Source of the DNA: SZAS-7 sp964514655
GTDB lineage: Bacteria > Chlamydiota > Chlamydiia > Chlamydiales > FEN-1388
Assembly: GCA_964514655.1 (NCBI GenBank)
Contig: CAZEQY010000005.1
Location: forward strand, 54,195 to 118,194
Direction of reading: 5' to 3'
Length of the DNA: 64,000 bases
Below the pieces are notes generated by a model. That model saw nothing but the letters and a program-made list of their open reading frames with translations, did not search any database and was not told the origin of the DNA. This document shows positions 17,230-25,385 of this stretch, in pieces. Numbering within the stretch: the first letter of the stretch is position 1; each line of letters begins with the position of its first letter. The translations under genes and the position numbers were made by a program.

Positions 17230-17356
17230 AGCCCGCCAGGGGCGACTGCTTACAGCCCACAGCGACCAGCGGGAGCTGTGGGAAAAGAAGTTGCCTTCCC
17301 CTAGAGCCTGTTAGGGCGACTGCCTATAGCCCACAGCGACCAACGGGAGCTGTGGG
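17230..17356 (+). repeat. REP-like copies 3 and 4
   Basis: Two direct full units, 17230-17282 and 17305-17356, separated by 22 bases. Copy 3 carries paired changes: CCAGCGGGAG instead of CCAACGGGAG, and GCCCGCCAGGGGC at the short hairpin. The 8-bp stem CCCACAGC/GCTGTGGG is perfect in both. The last copy ends 16 bases from the stop codon of the next minus-strand gene, so it may also act as its transcript end. The stretch 17085-17371 holds nothing else that I can see. Confidence 0.88.
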
Positions 17357-17371
17357 GGTGGGGATATTGTA

Positions 17372-18196
17372 TTATTGATGTTTCCAGGTGACGGAGAAGT
17401 CTTTGCCGTCATTTTTTAGGTCTGATGTGGCTGCTTTCATGGTGCCTTTTTTGGCTTCCATGTTTAGTAGCTCTGCTTGCCATGAGCCTTGGTCGATGTA
17501 GCCTGTTTTGCCGTTGATGGTGGCTTGGCAGTCTGTCATCGTTACATTGCTAAAGTTAGCAAGTGGCAATACGCCATCGGCTGTAGCTGGAGCTTCTACA
17601 ATCCACTCTGCTGAGCTTCGCTTGGTGCCGGGAGCTACTGTGTGAGAAGTTGGCACGGTTGTTGTTACGCTCTTTGTGTGGTTGTTGAGCACAAGCTTAT
17701 AGGTGTTGTTTCCTTGGTAGGTAACACTTGCTGAAATAACATCACCCGGTTCTACAGGAAAGCCTTTTAGCTGGTGAGGATATTTGGGATACATCTCAAA
17801 CCATGCGTAGTGCTCTTCTTTACCGTTATCCCAATCGTGTTCAGTACCAATTTGCTGTACAGAGCCGCTGCCGTAGCCATCAATTCCTACCCATATTGAG
17901 CAGTATGTTGCATCTTTTGATGATGTTATATGTGGCACGGTCCATGTTCCAGAGACCATAGAAACAGCGCCTGCTTGAGGATTTTTTAGGCCGGTAGCTG
18001 CAGCGTAGCCGCTCCAGTTTTCGCTTGTACCATCACGTAGTTTTATGTGATGTGGCGTAGGGTTTTTTCTTCCGCGAGGATGTACCTGACAATCTATTCG
18101 ACGTAGTACCTTAAAGGGCAATACTTTCTTCTGTTCTGCCCAACCACTCGTAAACGTGATTATAAAGGCAAACGTTAACACGCACAAATTTTTCAT
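17372..18196 (-). CDS. Secreted G1-family glutamic peptidase (eqolisin-like)
   Basis: 274 residues with a signal peptide (MKNLCVLTFAFIITFTSGWA). The mature part resembles peptidase family G1 (scytalidoglutamic peptidase), acid proteases with a Gln/Glu catalytic pair. Seen here: NWSGYAA (about 60-66), VSGTWTVP (81-88), WVGIDG (102-107), VQQIGT with the presumed catalytic Gln115, and SSAEWIVEAP with the presumed catalytic Glu197. The family is best known from fungi, with some bacterial members, so recruitment by transfer is possible. Upstream lies a bidirectional terminator-like hairpin (18208-18250), and GGAG precedes the ATG. Role inferred: degradation of proteins outside the cell or in an acidic host compartment. 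Confidence 0.85.
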   Translation of the reverse strand: MKNLCVLTFAFIITFTSGWAEQKKVLPFKVLRRIDCQVHPRGRKNPTPHHIKLRDGTSENWSGYAAATGLKNPQAGAVSMVSGTWTVPHITSSKDATYCSIWVGIDGYGSGSVQQIGTEHDWDNGKEEHYAWFEMYPKYPHQLKGFPVEPGDVISASVTYQGNNTYKLVLNNHTKSVTTTVPTSHTVAPGTKRSSAEWIVEAPATADGVLPLANFSNVTMTDCQATINGKTGYIDQGSWQAELLNMEAKKGTMKAATSDLKNDGKDFSVTWKHQ

Positions 18197-18207
18197 GGGA
18201 ATACTCC

Positions 18208-18250
18208 ATTTTTTTGTTTCACGTTAACGCTTGTAGTGGAACAAAAAAAT
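18208..18250 (-). terminator. Terminator hairpin after the OTU gene
   Basis: Fifteen-base arms ATTTTTTTGTTTCAC (18208-18222) and GTGGAACAAAAAAAT (18236-18250) pair with one G-U mismatch around a 13-base loop. The A/T tracts give a U-run in either direction. It lies 15 bases after the OTU stop codon. Confidence 0.65.
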
Positions 18251-18264
18251 GAAAGCAATAGAAA

Positions 18265-19746
18265 TTATGGACGGTAGGCGTTGTAGTGATTTTGGCCTTC
18301 ATAAAAGAGTGAGATCGTCTTGCGATCTTCTCCTGGCTCACTATAACCAGTGCCAGGCTTTTCTTCTATGCGGCGATCTACTTGATGGTATACTTTGAGG
18401 TTTACATTGTAGAGCTTGGCAAGAAAGACAAGCTCTAACTCCCCTCCCCAGAATGTAGGTTCTCTAAGGCGTTCGATGTAATTTTCTGCCGTGAGGACTT
18501 TGGCCTCATGGTCTTTAGTAATCCGCATGAGTATTTTTTCAGTTACATTGTCATGGAGCTTAGGTATTTGGCTAAGAGCTGCTTCGAAATCGCTATTGAG
18601 TTTTTGGTTGTAATCCTCTATACCACCTACGATTTGGGCAGCAACATAATCGTCACGATTGTCCTGTATATATGCGGCTACTTGGTTTCGAAGGTGTTGA
18701 TGAAATCTATCAGGCCCTAGATTATCCGGTTCTGGATTAACGGGATTTGCAAGCGAAATATCATTATAGGCAAGGCCCATAGCAAAGGAGCGAAATAGGC
18801 AAGCGCCATCTCCTCGAACTGGGATAATGCCTTTTGCCTCTTTGTTAAAGGGTGGATATGTGTATGGAGCAAGTGCTTCTTTTTTTTCTACAATAACGCC
18901 TCGCGCATAGTAGAGTGCATCATAAACATCATCTCCAGCGGGTGCTTGAAGCACTTTTTGTGAAAGTGCATCTAGCTCTTTTTCGCCGGTAGCAAGGTCT
19001 TTATCAAGTGTTGCAAATATCTCGTCTACGAGAGCTTTGTTAGTGTTGCCGGTAGGGGCAAGTGCTTTTTGAGTAGCTATTGCAAGAGCCTCTTTAAGCA
19101 TATAAGGTGTAGAATCTGTAAAGGGAAAAGACTTTGTAAAGGCTGAAAGGCTAGCGTTTCTATGAAGTGGTTCTTCAATGGCAACGTTACGAAGTGTGTG
19201 AAATAGGGCCATGTCAGAGGGTTGTTTAGGGTCTAGCTCCAATCGTTTAATTACAAGAGCGGCTTGTATGTCCCCAAAAAGCTGATTGATAGCAGTGTCT
19301 TTGCTGCCTTTGTATTGGTTCGCCTTGCGTTCTATTTCGTCTAGTTCTGTGCTTTTTGTTGCACTTAAGACCTGTAATAAAAGGTCATCATCTGGTTTTG
19401 CTTCTGGTGCAATGTGTAATTTCTGAAGCATATCAATTGGAATATGCACCCGTAAAAAGCGCTCGTTATAGTGCTTAACTTTGGGTGTAAGTACCTTTAT
19501 CGCGCGCTCGAGCAGCTCTTTATTTTCGCCTGTTGTGTTGAGGTCGGATAATTTTTTGATGATGTCTGTAAGGTAAAAGGGTCCACAGCCAAAGTTAGCA
19601 AGAAACCGTAAAAAACGATCGCTTAGTGCTATCTTGTCTTTGTCGACAGGTCTGAGCTGGCCATCTACAAGCTTGAGAAGGATTTTTGTTTTAGAAGGCT
19701 TTTCAGGCGCAAACTCGCCAAGTGCCTGCCATGAGATGCTATTCAT
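18265..19746 (-). CDS. OTU-domain cysteine protease (predicted deubiquitinase effector)
   Basis: 493 residues. The C-terminal third is an OTU domain: the catalytic loop R-G-D313-G-A-C316-L-F-R-S-F, the central WGGELELVFLAKLYNVNL segment, and the catalytic His487 in NHYNAYRP near the C-terminus. OTU proteases cleave ubiquitin or ubiquitin-like chains in eukaryotic cells; an OTU effector (ChlaOTU) is known in Chlamydia. All three catalytic residues are present. The first 300 residues are helical, hydrophilic and not recognised; they may serve targeting or substrate choice. No Sec signal is visible, so type III secretion is likely. A perfect -10 hexamer (TATAAT, on the minus strand at 19768-19773) lies upstream of the ATG, but no good -35. 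Confidence 0.88.
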   Translation of the reverse strand: MNSISWQALGEFAPEKPSKTKILLKLVDGQLRPVDKDKIALSDRFLRFLANFGCGPFYLTDIIKKLSDLNTTGENKELLERAIKVLTPKVKHYNERFLRVHIPIDMLQKLHIAPEAKPDDDLLLQVLSATKSTELDEIERKANQYKGSKDTAINQLFGDIQAALVIKRLELDPKQPSDMALFHTLRNVAIEEPLHRNASLSAFTKSFPFTDSTPYMLKEALAIATQKALAPTGNTNKALVDEIFATLDKDLATGEKELDALSQKVLQAPAGDDVYDALYYARGVIVEKKEALAPYTYPPFNKEAKGIIPVRGDGACLFRSFAMGLAYNDISLANPVNPEPDNLGPDRFHQHLRNQVAAYIQDNRDDYVAAQIVGGIEDYNQKLNSDFEAALSQIPKLHDNVTEKILMRITKDHEAKVLTAENYIERLREPTFWGGELELVFLAKLYNVNLKVYHQVDRRIEEKPGTGYSEPGEDRKTISLFYEGQNHYNAYRP

Positions 19747-19803
19747 ACGCAGTATCCCCTTTTCTTTATTATAGATAAATTTTGAGTATATAGCTAGGGG
19801 AAG

Positions 19804-19830
19804 TTCTCTCTCTCTTTGTGAGAGAGAGAA
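19804..19830 (-). terminator. Terminator-like hairpin after the 196-aa membrane protein gene
   Basis: TTCTCTCTCT (19804-19813) pairs perfectly with AGAGAGAGAA (19821-19830), with a C-G pair extending the stem and a short loop. It lies directly downstream of the stop at 19835 on the minus strand. Confidence 0.55.
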
Positions 19831-19834
19831 TAGA

Positions 19835-20425
19835 TTATTCCGCCGCTTGCTCTACTGCGGCCGCTGTGGTAGGAGTAGGGGTTGTTGTGGCTTGAGGCTC
19901 TGGTTCTTTTGCAGTCATTGCCTGAAAGCCCATATAGCTGATGGAAGCTAAAAAGCCGGCTCTTGCCAAGTGAATTGGCGTGAGTGCCGCTAGGCCAAAT
20001 AGTGTACTTGCGCATGCAGTAACGCCGCAGGCAATAAAGAGCGCAGGTTTAAACCTATTTTGGATCTCTTCTATGCGCTCTAGGGCAACTTTTGTGGCTT
20101 CAGAGCGAGCTTCTGCTCCAAAATTTCCTTGTACAAGCTTTTGGATATATGGTGTAACAACCCAAATAAGCCTTGCAGCTGAGTAAAGCAGGCTTAAAGG
20201 CTTTAGGGTTCCAGTAAGCATGCAGCCTGCAAATACTGTTTCAGGTATAGCCTTTACTACTTTTGCAACAGACTCCTTCTGATCTGGCAACAGCTCTTGG
20301 AGTTTTGTTATTACACGTCCTTCGTAGGTTTTAAATGTGGCTGGGGCATTGCTAACAAAGTCTATTACTTTGTCGTAGGCGGTTAGGGCAAATGCTCTAA
20401 TATTTGCTGGGATTAGATCTGACAT
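19835..20425 (-). CDS. Predicted membrane protein with two hydrophobic lobes, unknown function
   Basis: 196 residues, not recognised. Two hydrophobic regions are visible, near 65-100 (ETVFAGCMLTGTLKPLSLLY, then ARLIWVVTP) and 127-170 (PALFIACGVTACASTLFGLA). The N-terminus is polar and the C-terminus is a Pro/Thr/Ala-rich tail. The bilobed hydrophobic plan recalls chlamydial inclusion-membrane (Inc) proteins, but the spacing between lobes is larger than in classic Incs, so this is only a suggestion. GAGGAG precedes the ATG with 8-base spacing. It lies between the OTU gene and the methyltransferase gene on the same strand. Confidence 0.7.
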   Translation of the reverse strand: MSDLIPANIRAFALTAYDKVIDFVSNAPATFKTYEGRVITKLQELLPDQKESVAKVVKAIPETVFAGCMLTGTLKPLSLLYSAARLIWVVTPYIQKLVQGNFGAEARSEATKVALERIEEIQNRFKPALFIACGVTACASTLFGLAALTPIHLARAGFLASISYMGFQAMTAKEPEPQATTTPTPTTAAAVEQAAE

Positions 20426-20490
20426 GATATGTCTCCTCTTTTATATACTTAGTGATAGTAAGACTTCCGTATAAAGAACCGATAAAGAAT

Positions 20491-21651
20491 CTAGCTAACA
20501 TGACATAAAAAACTCTTTAGGTAGCTTCCTTCGGGGTGGTAAATATTTAGTGGGTGGTCTAAAGCTAAGCGATGTGTCTGGATGATACGAAGATCGCGCT
20601 TTGCCTCTCTTGATGCATGAAAGAGCATCTTTACAAATAGGTCACTATCAACGTGGTAGCTACATGAGCAAGTAAGAAGAAGTGAATTCTTTGGCATTTT
20701 CGATAGCGTCGTACGGTTGATTTCTTGATAGCCGCGGACAGCTGCTTGAACATCTGATTTTCTTTTTGCAAAGGCTGGGGGATCTAGTATGACAATGTCG
20801 TACTCTAACTTTTGAGCTCGCAAAAACTCAAAGGCATCTTGCGTATATTCTTGATGGGTATCATCGGCAAAGTTATTTAGCCACATGTGCTTTTTTGTCT
20901 GTTCGATAGCTTCTTTAGATATATCTACAGAGACAACATGGCTTGCTCCCCCTTTTAAGGCATGGCACGAAAAGGCTCCTGTATAGCAAAAGCAGTTTAG
21001 AACCTTTTTATTGTGGCTCAGCTCTTGTATGAGGAGCCTCATCTCTCGTAGGTCCTGAAAAAATCCTGTCTTTTGGCCCTTTGTAGGGCTTACATAGAAC
21101 TTAAGGTCATCTTCATAGACTACAATATCTTGCATCTCCTTGCCAAAAAGGGTCTTTTTAACCTCTTTAAGGCCCTCTTCTTTACGTGAAGGGCTAGTTG
21201 ATGCTTCATATACCCAATTTGGCTGCACATACTTTATAAGTGTGTCGACGATAAAGTCTTTTAGCTTTTCCATGCCGAGGGTTGAAATCTGTATGACTAA
21301 TGTATCACTATACTGGTCGACAATAAGGCCTGGCAAAAAGTCGCCTTCGGCATTGATGAGTCGTATGGCGTTTGTCTTATTGCGTAGTAGCGTTTTACGT
21401 AGTTCTATAGCCTGTTTGATGTTTGATTCTATGGCATCTAGTGGGTCATCCTTACTAAAGGTAAGCATGCGCCCAATAATGTTTGATCGTCTATTAAAGT
21501 AGCCATAGCCCAAATGTTCATTTGTATGTGATACAACAGGCAATATGTCTCCGTCAGTAAATTCCGGAAGGCTTTTGATTGCTCCAGAAAATATCCAGGG
21601 GTGTCGAGAGTAAAGAGACTTTTCTCTACCGGGTTTAAGTGTAACGTTCAC
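20491..21651 (-). CDS. RlmI/RlmK-like class I rRNA (cytosine-C5) methyltransferase
   Basis: 386 residues. N-terminal PUA-like region (KPGREKSLYSRHPWIFSGAI, 6-25), EEHD-type middle domain (ADGDFLPGLIVDQYSD-like stretch near 105-118), then a Rossmann SAM-binding domain: KTGFFQDLREMR, VLNCFCYTGAFS, HVVSVDIS and the catalytic-side motif VILDPPAFAKRK. This matches RlmI, which methylates C1962 of 23S rRNA in E. coli; target in this organism is inferred. The start overlaps the MFS gene by 17 bases, so the two are probably co-translated. Confidence 0.88.
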   Translation of the reverse strand: MNVTLKPGREKSLYSRHPWIFSGAIKSLPEFTDGDILPVVSHTNEHLGYGYFNRRSNIIGRMLTFSKDDPLDAIESNIKQAIELRKTLLRNKTNAIRLINAEGDFLPGLIVDQYSDTLVIQISTLGMEKLKDFIVDTLIKYVQPNWVYEASTSPSRKEEGLKEVKKTLFGKEMQDIVVYEDDLKFYVSPTKGQKTGFFQDLREMRLLIQELSHNKKVLNCFCYTGAFSCHALKGGASHVVSVDISKEAIEQTKKHMWLNNFADDTHQEYTQDAFEFLRAQKLEYDIVILDPPAFAKRKSDVQAAVRGYQEINRTTLSKMPKNSLLLTCSCSYHVDSDLFVKMLFHASREAKRDLRIIQTHRLALDHPLNIYHPEGSYLKSFLCHVS

Positions 21652-22843
21652 TAGGCGATCTCACGTTTTGGAAGGTAAAGATAAGTGCTGCAACTATAGA
21701 AAGTACAGTAACAAAATAAAGAGGATAACTTGTTGAAAAGCTCGCAATAAAAGAGCCTATGAGAGGCGCTGTGATGTATCCCCAGTTTTCTACGCTGTAA
21801 AGTATGCCCTGGACAGTGCCTTGCGTTGTCTTTGCTCCTTGTAGTGAAAGACGCGCTTCAACACACGTAGAAAGAGCGGCAAAGCAAAATAAAATAGCAA
21901 AATAGCCCATAAACCACAGTGGGCCTGTATTTGAAAGGCAAAGTAGTATTGTGAATATAGTGAGGGCTATAAAGATCGTGGGCAAAAAGCGGGCAATATA
22001 GTCGGAATAACGCACGATGAGAAACTGGTTGATCGAATAGGTAAGGCCTACAAGTGATGCAAAGTAGTTTACGATGTAGGGGTTATTGCCTATTTTCTCA
22101 AAAAGCATAAAAGGCGTGTACTTGATAAATACCGAGTAGCTGCAGATGAGCATGACAAAAATGATGAGAAGCGGGTAATTATTGCGTACAAGGGTTTTTA
22201 GAAGTGATAGCGTAGGATTTTTTTGTGGCTTTGGGCCTGTCTCACAAGAGATACATACCTTAGGAAAGGTAAAGCTATATAAAAAACAGCCAAATGACAA
22301 TGTGCCTGATACTATAAAGAGTGGCCAGTAGTAAGCTTCACCTACAACAACTTTAAACATAAGTGCCCCGACAAGCGGTATACAGCACTTTACAATCCCC
22401 TTCATCAGGCTAAGTTTGGCAAATTCTTTCACGCGCACTTCTGGTTCTGTTAAAGAGGCAATAAGCGACTTGCCAACAGGCGATGCACATCCTATAACAC
22501 CGGGTATAGCAAGAGCAAGTATAGCCAGTGGAAGGCTGCCAAGGGCACTTGCAACAGCTAAGAGCATGTAGCAGCTAGAGTTTGCTAGATGAATTTTTCG
22601 AAGCGCAGATATTTTAGATTGTCTTTGATCAAGCTTTTGGCCTCTATAGGGCGATATAAGCATAAGCAAAAATGGGTATATGCCAACTAAAAGTGCATAG
22701 GCCCAAAGCCGCACATTCATCTCTGTTGCAGCATCGAGCAGTCCCCTCTTTTCATCAAGGCCAAGCAGGATGATGTAGGGAGCAACAAAGTAGTAGGCAA
22801 TAAGCTCTATGCCTAGGATGAGCCGTAGTCTGCTTGCAATCAT
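21635..22843 (-). CDS. MFS-type membrane transporter
   Basis: 402 residues with about 11-12 hydrophobic segments spread along the sequence and a short charged loop near the middle (CETGPKPQKNPT), the layout of the major facilitator superfamily. The first cytoplasmic loop holds PYRGQKLDQRQSK, where MFS proteins have their GxLaDrxGrR motif. Substrate not recognised. It follows the 190-aa anchored protein gene by 16 bases and overlaps the methyltransferase gene. Confidence 0.8.
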   Translation of the reverse strand: MIASRLRLILGIELIAYYFVAPYIILLGLDEKRGLLDAATEMNVRLWAYALLVGIYPFLLMLISPYRGQKLDQRQSKISALRKIHLANSSCYMLLAVASALGSLPLAILALAIPGVIGCASPVGKSLIASLTEPEVRVKEFAKLSLMKGIVKCCIPLVGALMFKVVVGEAYYWPLFIVSGTLSFGCFLYSFTFPKVCISCETGPKPQKNPTLSLLKTLVRNNYPLLIIFVMLICSYSVFIKYTPFMLFEKIGNNPYIVNYFASLVGLTYSINQFLIVRYSDYIARFLPTIFIALTIFTILLCLSNTGPLWFMGYFAILFCFAALSTCVEARLSLQGAKTTQGTVQGILYSVENWGYITAPLIGSFIASFSTSYPLYFVTVLSIVAALIFTFQNVRSPSERYT

Positions 22844-22859
22844 GCAAACAATTATACAA

Positions 22860-23432
22860 CTACTGATGTTTGATTACAAATGATCCTGCAAAGGTATTAA
22901 AGTCGCTTTCAAGGCGGCTTGGGTCCTTATCCATCACTGTAACTACAAAAAGAGTTTTTGAATCTAAAATTACTTTACTACGTATGTTGGAATCGGCATT
23001 TGTTATCGTAAAGTCTAGTGCGGGAAGATTCAAAAAATTGCTACGCTCTTCAGTTTTAAGCACATTCTTGGTGTTAGAGCCAAGAGCGCCATTTTTCACA
23101 GCTTGTAGCACATCGTCAGTATTGCCCATCGCATATGATGGTGGATATTCTGTCATGCTAACCATAAAAATGTTGCCGAGAGCATCTTGTGAAAGATAGA
23201 CATCGTATTTTGTAAACTCTTTGCCATTTGGATGAGCTTCTGCAACGTGTTGTGGTGCAGCCGGAAAGAGCACTTCAAAGCGCCCATTTTGGGGTTTATA
23301 GAGCTTCCATATGCTTTTATCAGTTGTGCCTATGCCTGCATGTACGTGCGAGCTTGTGTGTAAGACTAGATAGCCAAATACCGCAACAGCACCTATGCCA
23401 ATTGCAGCCATCCATTTTTTTTGCATGACCAT
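22860..23432 (-). CDS. Membrane-anchored periplasmic protein of unknown function
   Basis: 190 residues. The N-terminus has one hydrophobic segment (WMAAIGIGAVAVFGYLVLH, about 7-25), a signal anchor or uncleaved signal. The rest is soluble with alternating strands (WKLYKPQNGRFEVLFPAAPQ, YDVYLSQDALGNIFMVSMTE) and resembles PsbP/DcrB-like lipid or stress-protein folds only in a general way; I do not recognise a family. The ATG has GAGG 8 bases upstream. It is first in the minus-strand run with the MFS and methyltransferase genes. Confidence 0.75.
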   Translation of the reverse strand: MVMQKKWMAAIGIGAVAVFGYLVLHTSSHVHAGIGTTDKSIWKLYKPQNGRFEVLFPAAPQHVAEAHPNGKEFTKYDVYLSQDALGNIFMVSMTEYPPSYAMGNTDDVLQAVKNGALGSNTKNVLKTEERSNFLNLPALDFTITNADSNIRSKVILDSKTLFVVTVMDKDPSRLESDFNTFAGSFVIKHQ

Positions 23433-23561
23433 GTTATGTTCCTCGTTTTTTCAAGTTCACTGAATCCTACAAATTTTGGTATTTTTGCAAAGTGTTTTTT
23501 GGTGCTTGACGAAAGAGTTGTTTTCGTTTTACCTTCAGTCTTTACTGAAAGGAGTCGAAAA

Positions 23562-25142
23562 ATGATGTTTCTACGCGCATGTTCTCTATCACTACTTACT
23601 CTTGGCCTCGCTACAAGCTGTAAATTTGGTGCTAAGCAAGAATCAACAGTAGCTCAAGAAGCTAAGCTTGCAGTTCGAGACGCTACTGTGAGCTTTGATC
23701 CGCGCTTTGCAAAGGGTCTTGCAAGTACAAATATCTCTCGCATGCTCTTTGATGGGCTTACCTATATCGATGAACATGGCAAAATATTTCCTGGCGTTGC
23801 GACAAACATTCATGTTTCAACAGATCTTAAAAGCTATACTTTTGTTTTGCGCGATGCTACTTGGTCTAATGGTGAGTCTGTAAAGGCTCATGACTTTGAA
23901 TATAGCTGGAAGAGCGCTCTTAACCCAAAAAATAAATCTCCATACGCCTATATGTTTTTTCCGATACAGGGTGCAAAAAGCTACTACGAAGGTAAAGCTC
24001 AAGCTGAAGATGTTGGCATTCATGCCATGGACGATAAAACTCTTGTCGTTGTTTTAGACAAGCCATCGCCCTACTTTTTGCAGCTTACTTCGACAACCGC
24101 GTATCTTCCTGTGAATCAAAAATCAACTGAGAGTGCTGTCATAAGTAATGGTCCATTTATCGTAAGTAGCTATACGCCAGGTCAAAAGCTTGAGATTAGT
24201 AAGAACCCTAAATACTGGAGCCAAGCAGCAGTAAAATTAAGCAAAATCAACGTGGTCTTTAAAGACGATAAAGAAGCTTTAGAAGCCTTTGAAAAGGGAG
24301 AAATTGACTGGGTTGGATCGCCATTTACCTCTTTGGGAAAAGAATCTATAAGTCGCCTGCAGCTTCTTGGAAAGGTAGATTTTACCGGAGCTAGCGGCAC
24401 GCAGTTTGTAAGGCTTAACATATCTAAAGAGCCATTTGCAAATCTCAAGTTTAGAAAGGCTTTGATGCTTGCATTAGATACTGAGACGCTTGTTACAAGT
24501 GTGCTACAGGGGCATCAAAAGGCGTCGCACGGCTTTGTTCCTCCTGGTATGGGTTTGCAAGATAAAACAGCATTATTGCCACATAACGTCGATCAAGCTC
24601 GAATCATGCTTGAAGAGGCTCTTGTTGAGATGAAGATGACGCGAAATGACCTGCAGGATCTTGCACTTTCTTTTGTGAATAATGACAACATGCAAAAGAT
24701 TGCAGATGCTCTTAGCAAAAGCTGGAAGGCCGCTTTAGATCTTGATATCAAGCTAAATAGCCAAGAGCCAGAACAGTTTTATGCGGCACTTGTGGCAGAA
24801 AAGTACTCTCTTGCTATGGGTTCGTGGTTTGCCGACTACTTTGACCCAATGAGCTTTTTGTCAGTCTTTCAAAGTTCCAAAAATGGCGTAAACTGCACCG
24901 GCTGGCAAAATGCCGACTACACTCGTCTACTTGATGAGTCTAACCTTGAGCTAAACCCAACAAAGCGCATGGCAATACTTTCGCAAGCGCAAGATATACT
25001 GCTCAACGACTTGCCTATTTTGCCGCTCTTTACCTTTACTTTCACCTTTGCAAAAAGTAACGAGCTACAAAAAGCAGCCCTCACTCCGATGGGAATAGTC
25101 GATTTGGAGGACGCCTACATCACTCAGTCACCAACGAAATAA
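23562..25142 (+). CDS. oppA: OppA-type peptide ABC transporter substrate-binding lipoprotein
   Basis: 526 residues of the SBP_bac_5 family, which binds oligopeptides outside the membrane and delivers them to OppBCDF. ATG 23562 is preferred over upstream in-frame codons because AAGGAG is 7 bases before it and a lipoprotein signal follows (MMFLRACSLSLLTLGLATSC, Cys at residue 20). Family landmarks: LAVRDATVSFDPRFAKG, ISRMLFDGLTY, FKFRKALMLALDTETLV-like stretch (LKFRKALMLALD) and SWFADYFDPMSFL. The transporter genes oppBCDF lie 7.6 kb away at 32.8-36.6 kb, so the binding protein is encoded apart from its presumed partners. A clear terminator follows. Confidence 0.92.
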   Translation: MMFLRACSLSLLTLGLATSCKFGAKQESTVAQEAKLAVRDATVSFDPRFAKGLASTNISRMLFDGLTYIDEHGKIFPGVATNIHVSTDLKSYTFVLRDATWSNGESVKAHDFEYSWKSALNPKNKSPYAYMFFPIQGAKSYYEGKAQAEDVGIHAMDDKTLVVVLDKPSPYFLQLTSTTAYLPVNQKSTESAVISNGPFIVSSYTPGQKLEISKNPKYWSQAAVKLSKINVVFKDDKEALEAFEKGEIDWVGSPFTSLGKESISRLQLLGKVDFTGASGTQFVRLNISKEPFANLKFRKALMLALDTETLVTSVLQGHQKASHGFVPPGMGLQDKTALLPHNVDQARIMLEEALVEMKMTRNDLQDLALSFVNNDNMQKIADALSKSWKAALDLDIKLNSQEPEQFYAALVAEKYSLAMGSWFADYFDPMSFLSVFQSSKNGVNCTGWQNADYTRLLDESNLELNPTKRMAILSQAQDILLNDLPILPLFTFTFTFAKSNELQKAALTPMGIVDLEDAYITQSPTK

Positions 25143-25159
25143 GGAAATCTTAATCTCCA

Positions 25160-25179
25160 GAGCCTTTTACAAAAGGCTC
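25160..25179 (+). terminator. Terminator after oppA
   Basis: Perfect 9-bp stem GAGCCTTTT/AAAAGGCTC 17 bases after the oppA stop, followed by a weak T-rich stretch. From here to 25385 only the promoter below is visible. Confidence 0.7.
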
Positions 25180-25327
25180 ATTATACAATTATTTATTACC
25201 TCTATGGTGTGCTTATAAAATTTATGTCAGCATCACAAAAAAAATACCTGCTAAATTAAAACGATGGGATTAAAGAAGAAGCAGATTGTAATTTCCTGCC
25301 CCGCTTTAAAGCTTGGATACCCGTAAG

Positions 25328-25357
25328 TTGACATTTATAAGCCCCCTAACCTACACT
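25328..25357 (+). promoter_or_regulatory. Sigma70-type promoter for the Sel1-repeat gene
   Basis: A perfect TTGACA (25328-25333) and TACACT (25352-25357) are separated by 18 bases. The predicted start would be near 25364, ahead of CTGGAG (25373-25378) and the ATG at 25386. Confidence 0.55.
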
Positions 25358-25385
25358 GTGAGTTAACATATACTGGAGAATAAGC

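Noticed and set aside
16532..17371. CRISPR array near 17 kb
   Set aside because: Units are in both orientations, contain self-complementary stems and have irregular spacing; no cas genes. They fit REP elements with their transposase.
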